Below, in pieces: positions 1 through 43,692 of a stretch of DNA of 64,000 nucleotides; the stretch's first letter is position 1, and every line of letters starts with the position of its first letter. The DNA comes from Lingula anatina (lineage: Eukaryota; Brachiopoda; Lingulata; Lingulida; Lingulidae). The notes below the pieces were generated by a model. It had not been told where the DNA came from. It ran no database searches and saw nothing but the letters and a program-made list of their open reading frames with translations. The translations under genes and the position numbers were made by a program. Where the stretch lies: contig NW_019775866.1 of the NCBI RefSeq assembly GCF_001039355.2, positions 46,714-110,713 on the forward strand, given 5' to 3'.

Positions 1-2438
1 AATGTTTATATATTATTTAGTACTTATATTATACACTTGCAAAAAAAAAAAAAAAAAATGGAATATTTCAAATATGAAGTGAAATTATTTGAATTTAATG
101 TTACCACTGTCACAAAAAAAAAAAAAAAAAAAAAAAAACACACAGACTGCACCAATGGTAAATAGACGTTTCAAATGACAGAAGTGGTGCATATGTCCTC
201 AGTAAAGCAGAAAAGATTTTTAAATCTCATACAACTTTTTAAAATCTTTATTCTGTATCTCGTTACGAGTCTGTTACTCAGGGTTTTAAACCAATTGTAT
301 GTTTCTATATGCAGTCTTTGCTGAATAAAATATACTATACAGAAGTTCACCGTATTCTCTCATTCTTCCTGTTTTTGGTCCCCATCACCCACTATTTGAT
401 TCTTTCAGACATCTGCTCTTTTGTTTAAAAGACATTTAAATGTTCCACGTCATGAAAATTAAAAAATTTTGGGATCCAATTTCAAATTTGCCCACATTTG
501 TCATAAAATCCAAAGAGAGGACTATCCCATACTTAACTTTCAGTTTACTATGATAGAATTTTAAAATTAAGAGGAAGCAACAAATGAGACAAGTTTCATT
601 CAGACGCCAATCTGTTTTATTTATATAAATACTGATGATCACATTATTAATGCTGACTAAGTTTGATCTTTTGGTAATATTCACAATCATGCACTGCCAT
701 GAGAACCGAAAGCAATACATTGCACAGAGCCTGAAGGTTGAAGTTTCAGTATTTCTCAAAAATCAGAATGATGCCCAATAAACCATATAATAGCCATACC
801 TTACAATTATAATATCCCAAAACTTGGAGGCCATAAAACAAACTGAAAAAGTGACACTTTCTATAATGGGATTAAGACTGCTTTGTTCACATGCCCGTTT
901 TTTCTAAACATTCCTTTTTCCATGCCCTACACTTCCACTTTCTCGTATACAAATGTGAACCATTTTTTTTTCTGCTCTGAATTCCTTCTTGCAACAGCCT
1001 GGTTGAGGCTCATCTCTGTGTGCCATCTTAGGAGAGACATAATGAGACCATGATAAGTGCAATATCAAGTGTTTGAAATAAATCAATACTATGGGATAAA
1101 ACTGGTGATCTTGTACTTGTTGCATGTCTTAATTGTCAAGAACAGACTCATCCATCACAGTAAGAGATCTATAACATCTCTAAATGTTTATACGATGGTG
1201 ACATGCAAGCTAATGAAAAAAAAAAAAAAAAAAACTGCCCTGGTTCCTGGGTACTTGTACCAAAACTCACAACTATAGATCAACTTCATTTGTATAAATA
1301 CAAAAATTATCATGGACTTTACCTGGTGGATTTAAAAAAAAAACAACAAAGGTGTGAAAAGACTGGCACAAACAGAGTTACTCTTTTGAGGCTCCAAATT
1401 AGTTCTGTGGCACTCTTGCAGAATGGGCAAATATAAACTTTTAATTCGTGAGGATGTTTAGAAATGTCTAAATTTCCTCACTATTCTTTCTGGTGGTCCC
1501 GCATACTTATAACCAAAATGCCGTCCCACTCAGCGGAGTGCCACATACACTAAGAGAGAGCTTATTAATCTAAGGTGGTTGATGCATGTCTTGATATAAA
1601 AATAAATTAATAAAATCTAGTGCCAGTGTGTTCAAAATGGGCATTCAAACGTAATATGTAATTAAATATGGTTTTCTCAAGTTGTTCCAATAAAGGAAAT
1701 ATCTGGCACATGGGACATTCTTGCCCATATCTGGTTTTTGCTTCGGCAAGGCTATGCATCAGTTACATGACACTTTTCTCCACAAGCATACCAAATAAAT
1801 TATGATAAGCAAAATGTACAAAATAATAGGTCTTCATCTTAAATCTGAATGAAGAACTTAAAAGAAAACTTGGTCACAAACTAGTGGTATCCTTCATGTC
1901 TGACGAATTAAGTAAAATTATCTTGGTGTAAGATCAAAAAATCAATCCTACAACTCAATGGGATAGGGGACTATGAAATGTGATCATTTAAGAATAATTT
2001 ATTTACAAAGAATAGATATTTAATATGTCACTAATAATTTAAAACGACAAATTACACGTATACGAATACTTGGACATTGTCTCTAAAATACTATTTTTTT
2101 TTCAATATCGACAACCAACAACACAAAATACTATACAAATGTACTAAAATTGAATTGTATTAATAATGATAATTGTAATAATCATAATAATTCTATCTTA
2201 CAAAATGCCATAGGTGGCAAGATAAAGAAAGTGCACTATAGCTTGTCTCTGATTGGCACATGCAGTGCCTCTCAGGGTCCGTTTTCCACTGAAGGGGGAA
2301 GGACTGTACAATGTACACATATATAGAGTTCGCAGCATTAGCCAAAAACATATATTGGCCTAAGATATGCTATGTTCAAACACTGCCTTTCTACATGACC
2401 ATAGTTTCAGTTGTTCATTTTTGTTTTTTATTTTGATG

Positions 2439-2441
<3 letters not shown>

Positions 2442-2486
<45 letters not shown>
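2442..2486. repeat. (GA)n microsatellite
   Basis: About 22 uninterrupted GA units in the probable ZMIZ 3'UTR. Confidence 0.98.
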
Positions 2487-2489
<3 letters not shown>

Positions 2490-3504
2490 GAGTTATTTTG
2501 TTCATAAATAGTGCCGTAGAAGGGCAAATTCTATACAATTGCATACCCCTCTTTCTTTTAGATATTAAAAAATTGTAGTTAGAAAGATAGTTTCTGTAAA
2601 TTCATACTAAGAGATGAAGAACAATTTCATCCCTTTCAGCACCAAATTATACAAAATAGTTTCTCACTGTCCTGAACAATAACAATTAACAGAATTTGCC
2701 GAAAATGATGCTTTCACTGCATATGCCCTTTTTGAAAGCATTCTTCAAACTGATTTATATAGTCAATATTTCTAAAAGCAATATTCTAAAACAAAGAAAG
2801 ATGATCTGCATATAAAGGAAAAAACAATTCAGACACAAGATTCTTAAAACCATTGCATATAGACAAGTTTGCAAATTGAACCTTAGAGGAGCGTGTGTCC
2901 TCTAGACAGCACATAAAATGTAAATAATAACATGCACTTTAAAATCAAAACAGTTCCAAGTATTTGGGAATTACTGGGAATTAAGTCCCAGTTCTCTTAA
3001 ATACTAAACAGGGAAGACCCTTAAATAGCACTAACTGCCAGCATGTGAGCAGAGGCTCTTCTAGGCTAGGCCTAAAACATAAATCTATACATAAACAATA
3101 TAATACATTTTGTCAGCTTTAAACACTGACCATGAACAATAAATAGAACTCGTTTTTTTTCATAATATGTCACAATTCTCTCTGAAGTCCTCTCTCTCTC
3201 ACAACTCAGAATATTGCAATAGAAGAATATTCAAATTGCCTTTTATGATACAATAGAGACCTCCTTCAACATCTGCTTGGCTCAACTTATCAGCCCCTCC
3301 AAATATGAAGTGACCAATCCCCTCTTTATTGGTCACTACTTTTTCAGCCACTCTGTCCTTAGAGATGACCATAAATAAAATGGAATACAACTCGATGACC
3401 ATACTCTTCGATTTGCCACTATTTCATGGACATCTTCGTCACCAGAGGTGGACCAATGTCTGATGCCATGGCAGTGGCTTCCATGACCATCCCATAATGT
3501 TCTG

Positions 3505-3517
3505 CCACTAGATGGCG
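3505..3517 (+). promoter_or_regulatory. CTCF-like motif in the ZMIZ 3'UTR region
   Basis: CCACTAGATGGCG fits the CTCF core CCASYAGRKGGCR. CTCF is present in bilaterians including molluscs. This is a single motif match; occupancy is unknown. Confidence 0.45.
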
Positions 3518-3722
3518 TACTAGACAAACCATGCCCCAATATGCCTGTGTCGCTCCCGATTTGAAAAAAAAAATTATATGAAGGAGTCCAAACCACAGGC
3601 ATATTTCTTTGTCTCCGAGTCTGCTGCCTTGGGATCACTGAGATAGAAATAGTAGAAGTAGTAGTAGCAATTCCAGTCTGCCAGTCTATTCACTCAGCTT
3701 TGTGAGTGGGCTTCTGTGAAAA

Positions 3723-34622
<30,900 letters not shown>

Positions 34623-35579
34623 GGTGGTGAGTGTGTGCGGGTGCAGGAACACTCACACTGGGATGCCACGGACACACCCAAACTAGAATGAAACAACAAG
34701 AATACTTAACCAGAGGAATACTTAACCATTTTAAATTGTGATAAACATGTTTCTAAATAAATCTTATATGGAAATTGTACTGTGTCAACTGGCAATCACA
34801 AAATCAGTCTAAAAACTGAAAATAAACAGGCGATCAGAGTGATTTACAATATAAGAAGAATACAGCAAGTAAAATTTTACTTAACGAGGTATAAAAGAAT
34901 AACAAAAAATGTGCAAATATAATCAATCTGCAAACCACTGCACACTTAATCCCTTGATACCAAATATAGTGCATGTTGTGTACCACATATTAGCTTAATC
35001 CATTCCTCTATCACCTATAGCCCACACATACACATTGTCACTTTACTTGTGAATAGTAAGTACACACACAGTAATAATAGAAATACCTATCATATGGCCT
35101 AGAGATAACCCAACTGTTACAACTTCACAACACGACTAGCAATAATAATTTGAGTAAACATATTGTTGGCCGCACCCTATAAATCATTCAAGTCCAATTT
35201 TCTCTGAATCCTTCCAAGTGAGTAGTGCACAGTAAATTTACAATGTTGCTAAACCTCTAACATTACTAGAACACATAACATACATTACATGGGCTTGTTT
35301 TAACCTCAGTCAGGCACACACCACCAGGTAAAAGCTCAGCTACCAGACTAGTACAGCCAGTTTTGTTTCAGTGTTTTGTTTTCGAGCTCAGGGGACTGGA
35401 GTTAAAGTTAAATGTGTTTAGACATATATCCCAAGTAAGTGGAATGATAACGGGGCCTCCATGTAACCAGGTAGCTCAGCTCCCCATAAATAGTGTGGGT
35501 TCAAATTGTCTCACCATCCCCCTCTCCATCTTATGACAGTTCTAGGAGGAGAGATAATAGACTGAAACAACTTTCATAA

Positions 35580-35895
35580 CTAGTTCCAAGCAATCCAGGT
35601 AAATATTCTGAAGGCAATAAACACTGATAGCACATACACTAACAGGAAGCTGAACACAAAAGCACAGTTTCCAAAGGTAAATACAACTTCAGCAAAGTCA
35701 GCCTTGGCAGTGATGAATTCAGTGATGTCCATCTTTGCACAATCATCCATGTTATTTCCCTCCTTTGTGTTATCATCCCACCTGAACGTAACACAACCAC
35801 CCACAGTAGAAAGAGAGGAATTACTCTTATGTGTCAACCTCCATAAAACCACCTCTCCATGGTATCTGAGATGTTCTTCCTCAAATACAGCACAT
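35580..35895 (-). CDS. Possible 3'-terminal exon of an unidentified membrane protein (copy A)
   Basis: An open frame after a plausible acceptor (TTGTGATCATGCAG) reads LCAVFEEEHLRYHGEVVLWR..., then CVTFRWDDNTKEGNNMDDCA, and ends with a hydrophobic segment (VFSFLLVYVLSVFIAF) and TAG. It has no recognised family; the layout faintly resembles small tetraspan proteins. It is also open at 41130-41445 in copy B with three amino-acid and two silent differences, so selection is not evident. It lies in ZMIZ 5' sequence on the same strand. It could be a chance frame. Confidence 0.25.
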
Positions 35896-37610
35896 AACTG
35901 CATGATCACAACAATAGTCAGTAGTGTTAAGACAGTTCATTTTCATATGACACCTTTCTGTAAGATGTCTGAGATACAATATGCATCCTACATGTCAAGC
36001 AACTTTGAATGTTAACTGTTCTCTAAATTAAAAACACTAATGTTGCCTTTTCTTTAAAGTCTAATTGGGTTACCAGAAACTTTCCTCCCACTAAATAATC
36101 TAATAGCACCCATATGAAGCAAATAACATTAAAACTTGACTGGCAAAATATAAATAAAAATAAATTAAACACAAAAAAATTGCCCCTTCTTGTTTGGAGC
36201 ATTGAGCCTACCTTCATATTAACAGATCAAGGAGCTATACACCCTAGTATAACNAAAACTTTGCTAGGAAACTAAGAAAAATTGCTGTGAAGCCTCTCAC
36301 AACAATTTCCTTCAAAAACTCTCCAAGCCAGAGATCCAGAGTTTCCAGCAGGATCTCGCTGTGCTCTCGGAGGTATGTAGTAAGAATGAGCCGAGGCCAA
36401 GGAACGGCATACCTAGCCCTAGTTACCTGATTGGTAACAGATGGGAGAAAGATGCGCTATGTAAACATCCAGAGTCAGTCCTATGAAGAGAGAGAGAAAA
36501 AAAAAGAAACTTCTGGGCTCTAAATACAAGCATAGGCCAGCCAGCTGTGAAGTTACTTAGGTGGGCTGTTGTGGTTTTGTTTTGCCCAAATATTGAATAT
36601 TTGATCAAGTTTTTGATGAGGGCTGATGCAAATGGCGCTTTGTGTATCTGTTCAGAAGTTTGTGCATGCGTGTGTTTGCACGTGTCAGTGCATGAGTATA
36701 TGCATACAAGTGCAAGAACATATTCTTCTTTTTCCAAGATTTAAAATAAAAATCAATTCAGCTGAAATCAATATCTGATTTTCAAAAACAATGTATATCA
36801 AATCTCCTCACGCATTAAGAAAAGTAGTGTCAGTAACTGAATAGATTGGATTGTTTTTCGCTTTGCTACGCATAAGCAACATTTTCTCCGAGATTTGATT
36901 TGCAAATGCTTTTAAACAGCAGGAAGGAAAAGGATGGGCGCAAGCAGATCGAACAACTGCATATCAGCAGAAAAAACAGTGTCAACTAACAGCATCAGGA
37001 CACAATATTTCAATTACTTAATCAGCAATAATCATTAAGAGCCTCAGAGATGCATCTAATATGGCTCTTTTACACAGCCTCATGCCCACAGGCCTTTAAT
37101 CTAATCTATGTAATTGCTATGCAGAGTGGGTAACCTATGTAACTGGAACCATCTCTACTGTCCATGAATATTTACTACCTGCTTCTACAGCACAGGGCAT
37201 CTGTACACCAGTGTAGTTCTGATTCAGGTGAAACATTACCAGTATTACACTGTCCCCCCATAAATAAATCATCCCCAGCTCCTGAAGACTTTAATAGCCC
37301 ATTTAATCGCAAGACTACGGCATCTTTTTTACATTTGTCTGCACTCACCGCTGTGAAATACAGATCAAGGAAATACAATATTCATCGTTTGGGGATTATT
37401 TTAAAGTTAAGCACCACAAATAATTTTTGTGCCAGTCAAGTATGAAACCTGTACCCCTCCAACAGTATGGGGGCGTCCCAGGGCCTGTGCTGGGGTGACA
37501 GCCACACCGGGATTTATGCCAGTTGGAGAAAGGTACAAAACAATTAAATAACATTCCACACTTTTTAGAGCTAAAACCATTCCAATTTTACTTTATTGAC
37601 GGGGGGGGGG

Positions 37611-37676
<66 letters not shown>

Positions 37677-38162
37677 NNNNNNNNNNNNNNNNNNNNNNNN
37701 NNNNNNNNNNNNNNNNNNNNNNNNNNNNNNNNNNNNNNNNNNNNNNNNNNNNNNNNNNNNNNNNNNNNNNNNNNNNNNNNNNNNNNNNNNNNNNNNNNNN
37801 NNNNNNNNNNNNNNNNNNNNNNNNNNNNNNNNNNNNNNNNNNNNNNNNNNNNNNNNNNNNNNNNNNNNNNNNNNNNNNNNNNNNNNNNNNNNNNNNNNNN
37901 NNNNNNNNNNNNNNNNNNNNNNNNNNNNNNNNNNNNNNNNNNNNNNNNNNNNNNNNNNNNNNNNNNNNNNNNNNNNNNNNNNNNNNNNNNNNNNNNNNNN
38001 NNNNNNNNNNNNNNNNNNNNNNNNNNNNNNNNNNNNNNNNNNNNNNNNNNNNNNNNNNNNNNNNNNNNNNNNNNNNNNNNNNNNNNNNNNNNNNNNNNNN
38101 NNNNNNNNNNNNNNNNNNNNNNNNNNNNNNNNNNNNNNNNNNNNNNNNNNNNNNNNNNNNNN
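37677..38162. other. Assembly gap (486 N) inside a (TG)n microsatellite
   Basis: A run of N with (GT)n on both sides (37613-37676 and 38163-38229). The array could not be assembled. The matching place in copy A (about 32640-32690) is a short (TG)n followed by (CGTG)n. Confidence 0.97.
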
Positions 38163-38235
<73 letters not shown>

Positions 38236-39063
38236 AGCACCAGAATACATTTTCACGATGAATCTCAAGTTAAAGGCATAAAAGTGAAAATTAGAGGTGT
38301 AAATACCGTATGAACTATATTTTGATCATGCATTACCATCCATGACCAATGTCAGCTTCACTCAGTTCCTTCAATTAGACCTCTATATTGAACCAATACC
38401 ATAATCACTTTTGAAATTAGTAAAATCCATTAACATCTCTCAACATAGTGCATTTTTTTTTTCTATAAAACTTTATGGTTTGGTTAAATGCTTTAAACAT
38501 ATCACATTCAAGTCATTTCAAGGTTATCAAACATAAATCTTCCTTTGTTATGATAATAAAATTAGAGCATCATGTCTTTCACCAAACTGCTTGACTGTTG
38601 GGGTAAGTTACGATATTTCCCTTTTAAATATTCCTGGTGGTAAACTAAGGTTAACAATTCCTACTCCTCCTCCTGTGGAAATATCCGGAAACGGGAGGGT
38701 CAATATCAAATTGAAATTCCTACGGTTCATTTATACCATTTACAGAGGGAAACAACAGCTTAAATATTGATTCACAGAATAATCATGAAATAATAATATC
38801 TGTGCCATCTAATATCATAAAATCTGCAAAACTTATTTGCCAAACTGACATAATAATACGATCGATAGTATCTTGTAAAGCTATAAAAATGTGAAATATC
38901 TGCAAAAGGCACTCTATGGCTATGTGTGACTTACCAAAATGCAACTACCAATATACACTGTAAACATCTTTTCAATATACCATCATAATTTTTTAGGTTA
39001 TTAACTTTTTATGTGGCACTTAGCCTCTAAAATAAACTATGGTAAAAAGATGAGAAAACTCAC

Positions 39064-39177
39064 CGTCAAGCAGCCCATAAGGCCTTGTTCAAATGCTCGT
39101 TGGAATGCACGTGCATCAGAGCACCACTCTAGAAGTTCGCGAGCAGCGTTCTGAAAGCCTGCTGGATTGGCAAGGTG
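39064..39177 (-). CDS. ZMIZ1: Second copy of ZMIZ exon 2 (copy B)
   Basis: The 114 nt are identical to exon 2 at 33517-33630. The donor is GTGAGT; the acceptor is CACAG here, against CGTAG in copy A. It lies in the repeated 5-kb block. It is most likely the other allele of the same exon, placed beside the first by the assembly. Confidence 0.85.
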
Positions 39178-40123
39178 CTGTGAGAAACAAAAAAAGAGGA
39201 GAAACATGATAGAAATGTTGTGGTAAGAACTGCAACAAATTCATGTAGACATTGCTTAATTACAATTTCACAATGCACCTTGTGAAGGTTTACAGGGCTG
39301 GAATACATTACAGCTGCAGAACTTTTGATTTTCACCTGATTTACACCAGAAGTGAATGTCTAAATTGTACAGAATATATGTGAATATGTGAAGAGTACTA
39401 GCCTTGAGTCTGAACAACACTCTGTGACTTTTATCAGATTAGGATTGACTCTTTCTCCCTTTTTGTCAAATTTCTCGGTGTTTTGTTGAAAGATACAGTT
39501 ATCAAAACCTCCAAGTATTCTGTGTTCTATTAGTTTCTCCTAAATGTCCTACACACTCCTTCTTTCTTAATCAACTCCACAATGATTGGTTTCAATCATG
39601 ATGCTTTTTTACACTTGAAATGGGACTCGCCTACATATTTATGGCTGAAGTAATCATCTTGATTTTCTGACAAACTGCTTCTCTGTGCCATTTGCAATGG
39701 AGCTGGTTCAACCTTCATGGCACAAAACCCTCCCAAACAAGTTTCTCTCATTTTGCCCACCCACTTTTATGATATTATCAAATCAACTTAAAACTGCATA
39801 AATGACAAAAGAAAGACATCACGGAATGTAGGTTTGGTGAAGTCTGCCGTGGGCAATTCATAAAAGGAGAGAAGACTCATCAGCAAGTGTTCACTATGGA
39901 CCGTCACAGTTGTTTAGAGTTTAAATTTGATAGACAATTATTTACAGCAGCACACTTTAAAGAATGGTTTGTAAGTTTATGTGCAAACACAGTTAAATAT
40001 GGCACGATAACAATACTTGTAAAACATCATCAGAATATTTATTTTAATGGATTGTGTGTACATATGAGAGAGAGAGAGAGAGAGAAGAGAGAGAGAGAAA
40101 GAGAGAGAGAGAGAAAAACCTAC

Positions 40124-40183
40124 CGTTTTTATGCACTGTAGTCTGTCATTGGTCTGTTGAATATGTCTGTCCATCTCATTCAT
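40124..40183 (-). CDS. ZMIZ1: Second copy of ZMIZ exon 1 with start codon (copy B)
   Basis: The 60 nt are identical to exon 1 at 34563-34622 and encode the same 20 residues. The donor reads GTAGGT here and GTATGT in copy A. It lies in the repeated 5-kb block and is probably an allelic duplicate rather than a second start exon. Confidence 0.85.
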
Positions 40184-41129
40184 GGTGGTGAGTGTGTGTG
40201 GGTGCAGGAACACTCACACTGGGATGCCACGGACACACCCAAACTAGAATGAAACAACAAGAATACTTAACCATTTTAAATTGTGATAAACATGTTTCTA
40301 AATAAATCTTATATGGAAATTGTACTGTGTCAACTGGCAATCACAAAATCAGTCCAAAAACTGAAAATAAACAGGCGATCAGAGTGATTTACAATATAAG
40401 AAGAATACAGCAAGTAAAATTTTACTTAACGAGGTATAAAAGAATAACAAAAAATGTGCAAATATAATCAATCTGCAAACCATTGCACACTTAATCCCTT
40501 GATACCAAATATAGTGCATGTTGTGTACTACATATTAGCTAAATCCATTCCTCTATCACCTATAGCCCACACATACACATTGTCACTTTACTTGTGAATA
40601 GTAAGTACACACACATAGTAATAATAGAAATACCTATCATATGGCCTAGAGATAACCCAACTGTTACAACTTCACAACACGACTAGCAATAATAATTTGA
40701 GTAAACATATTGTTGGCCGCACCCTATAAATCATTCAAGTCCAATTTTCTCTGAATCCTTCCAAGTGAGTAGTGCACAGTAAATTTACAATGTTGCTAAA
40801 CCTCTAACATTACTAGAACACATAACATACATTACATGGGCTTGTTTTAACCTCAGTCAGGCACACACCGCCAGGTAAAAGCTCAGCTACCAGACTCGTA
40901 CAGTCAGTTTTGTTTCAGTGTTTTGTTTTCAAGCTCAGGGGACTGGAGTTAAAGTTAAATGTGTTTAGACATATACCAAGTAAGTGGAATGATAGTTCAG
41001 CCTTCACGTGACCGGTAGCTTAGCTTGCCATAAAAAGAGTGAGCTGTGTTTCAAGTTGTCTCACCATCCCCCTCTCCATCTTATGACAGTTCTAGGAGGA
41101 GAGATAATAGACTGAAACAACTTTCATAA

Positions 41130-41445
41130 CTAGTTCCAAGCAATCCAGGTAAATATTCCAAAGGCAATAAACACTGATAGCACATACACTAACAGGAAGC
41201 TGAACACAAAAGCACAGTTTCCAAAGGTAAATACAACTTCAGCAAAGTCAGCCTTGGCAGTGATGAATTCAATGATGTCCATCTTTGCACAATCATCCAT
41301 GTTATTTCCCTCCTTTGTGTTATCATCCCACCTGAATGTAACACAACCACCCACAGTAGAAAGAGAGAAATTACTCTTATGTGTCAACCTCCATAAAACC
41401 ACCTCTCCATGGTATCTGAGATGTTCTTCCTCAAATACAGCACAT
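41130..41445 (-). CDS. Copy B of the possible membrane-protein exon
   Basis: Same frame and stop as 35580-35895, with S to F, T to I and R to G changes. An upstream stretch near 41634 has a good donor (GAG then GTAAGT) that is GAAAGT in copy A. No function is assigned. Confidence 0.22.
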
Positions 41446-42223
41446 AACTGCATGATCACAACAATAGTCAGTAGTGTTAAGACAGTTCCTTTTCATATGA
41501 CACCTTTCTGTAAGCTGTCTGAGATACAATATGCATCCTACATGACAAGCAACTTTGAATGTAAACTGTTCTCTAAATTAAAAACACTAATGTTGCCTTT
41601 TCTTTAAAGTCTAATTGGGTTACCAGAAACTTACCTCCCACTAAATAATCTAATAGCACCCATATGAAGCAAATAACATCAAAACTTGACTGGCAAAATA
41701 TAAATAAAAATGAATTAAACACAAAAAAATTGCCCCTTCTTGTTTGGAGCATTGAGCCTACCTTCACATTAACAGATCAAGGAGCTATACATCCTAGTAT
41801 CACTTTTAAGGCTTTTTTTTTTGTCTCATATCTGAATTTCATGCAGCTGACTGACCTGGCCTATCACAAGTGCAAAAAGTGCATATCATAACACATGGTT
41901 AACTGAACAGTTTCATCCTCCTTGTCAAAGGAAGTCTGACCATCTTCCTTCAGTCACCTACCACTGGTAAGATCTCTCCACCAGGTGTCCTTCCTAGAAT
42001 GCTATATACATGCTCTCCAGGCCACCTGAAGTGACAGGCTACTTTTATAACAAAATAATTTCATTACATTTGACCTGCAGGCAAAATGAAATATTAACAT
42101 ATCATAAGCTACTTGTACATGGAGTGACTTATCCAGGCTCGTATGTTGTTGTTTTTTTCTGTGTGAGTTCTATAAAAAATGTAAACCTTCTTTTCACCTG
42201 GGGAAAAAGCAATGTGTTCTGTC

Positions 42224-43691
42224 ATCGTTGGAATAAATGCTGCTAGACAAGAATGACTCGGCAGAATGTATAGAATTATTAACGATAACGGAGGATTGAA
42301 TACAAAACATTTCTCTGACAAAAAAACTGGTAATGGCATTTGTAAAAGAGGCTATGACTCCACAAAGTTTTTATACCCTACAAGTGTACATAGAACTGTA
42401 GGACTGATAGGACAACACTGCTAGGATAATTAATTTATCAATTACACAGGCTTGTGCAAGCTATATGTGGTAGGTATCTCCCCAATTCCCTCTAGGCACA
42501 AAATATATGTAATCATCTACATGTGTCTAAATTAATGACAAGATAGCCTGATCCATCCATACTAGCTTGATTTGATACCAAGAAATACGATCAAAGATTC
42601 AACTCTGATAACTCCAACCCAAAAAATATCTTAAAACCAGTTCAAAAAGGTTCAGCTAGGTCACAATTTACCAAGAAACAAAACTCTCCACGATGTCTAA
42701 TTTATTACCTCTTTTTTTCTTTGCACAATCCCGACGCTTTATCGATTAGCTCATTAGTGTAAATGTGTTCAATTTTATAGCAAGTATACACAAGGAGTGT
42801 TGTAGAGTGTGGCAGCTTCTCTCTGCCTGGGTGTAATTTCACAACTAAGTGCTCACATTCACGGACCAGGTGTTAGACAAGGAACAGAACGGGAAGTCAA
42901 CTATCCCTATCACTTTCTCCCACTGCAGAGAACCTGCAGTTCAAACTGTCTGGTTTGTTCCATCTGGGCTTCACTGGCCTGCCTATAAACTAGCAGCGAA
43001 TCCACTCCCACAAATTGAAGAACAAATATGCCTTAAGTGCTGAGATGACCTTTTTCTCCGAGTTCCTCTCTATTCAATGGTGTATTAAATAAAAGCTTTA
43101 AAGACGTCACTGTAGCTTTTCCCTCCTGTACTCGATTTGGTGTCAAATATAACTACAATAGAACAAGATTAGAATATATTATGGATTTATGTGACGTGCT
43201 ATTCCCAAAGCTGTGAGATATGTCAGATAAGGTGGGAAGCAGAAAAAAAAGCTAATATGTTATAAAATATTATAAAAAATAGTGCACAAGAGCTGAGAAT
43301 ATGGTTGCCATTCTCTGCCACCAAATAACGCAGCACTGCCAACTCACAGTCAAGAATCAATAGATAAATGTCCATAAATCATTCAGCAATAATGAATAAA
43401 AATAATCTTGTTTCCAGTTTGCTTTGTGCGCTGAGCTCATTGGAAAAGCAGATATTTTATTCTCACTGCGGCCACTTTGACGGATTGAGTAATTTACTTG
43501 CTAGCTTCACGTGTATAACTCACAGAGCTGTTAAGTTGTAACAAGTGTATATATTTAAACAAACTTCTACTACTGACTGTGCTTGTTTGCCAATCTTTTA
43601 TCAACACAAACACAGTCAAACAGACAACTAGAAAAAACCAACAAAAAAGACAACAATTTCTGAAGTTCAAGATAATCTCAAAGAATGACTC
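42224..43691. repeat. 1.47-kb duplicated block, copy C
   Basis: 1468 bp ending at the single N at 43692 and repeated directly afterwards. I noticed only two substitutions, near 42395 and 43132. Confidence 0.95.
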
Positions 43692-43692
43692 N

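Larger units (their letters stand above)
1..3722 (-). other. Probable ZMIZ 3'UTR and downstream sequence
   Basis: Sequence after the ZMIZ stop, read on the minus strand. No coding exon is recognised; the short open frames here have no family resemblance. Possible AATAAA signals (plus-strand tttatt) occur at several places, for example near 246, 612 and 1999, and I cannot tell which is used. It holds a (GA)n tract and a CTCF-like motif, both listed separately. Confidence 0.6.
36257..41803. repeat. 5-kb duplicated block, copy B
   Basis: Direct repeat of 31292-36253, starting just after the N at 36254. It is longer mainly because of the 486-N gap inside the (TG)n tract. Differences include a 17-bp indel near 34705/40264 and a strongly diverged stretch near 35445/40985. 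Confidence 0.95.

Noticed and set aside
35461-35515. tRNA gene or tRNA-derived SINE suggested by GGTAGCTCAG and GGGTTCAAAT
   Set aside because: The A-to-B box spacing (about 26 nt) is too short, no cloverleaf can be folded, and copy B has lost the pattern.
36023-36217. 64-residue hydrophobic minus-strand frame, considered as an exon preceding the possible membrane-protein exon
   Set aside because: Its putative donor (GTAAGT) exists only in copy B and reads GAAAGT in copy A; the hydrophobicity follows from T-rich codons.
37523-38313. Several long open frames with His-Thr or Cys-Val repeats on both strands
   Set aside because: They are translations of a (TG)n microsatellite and 486 unknown bases, not genes.
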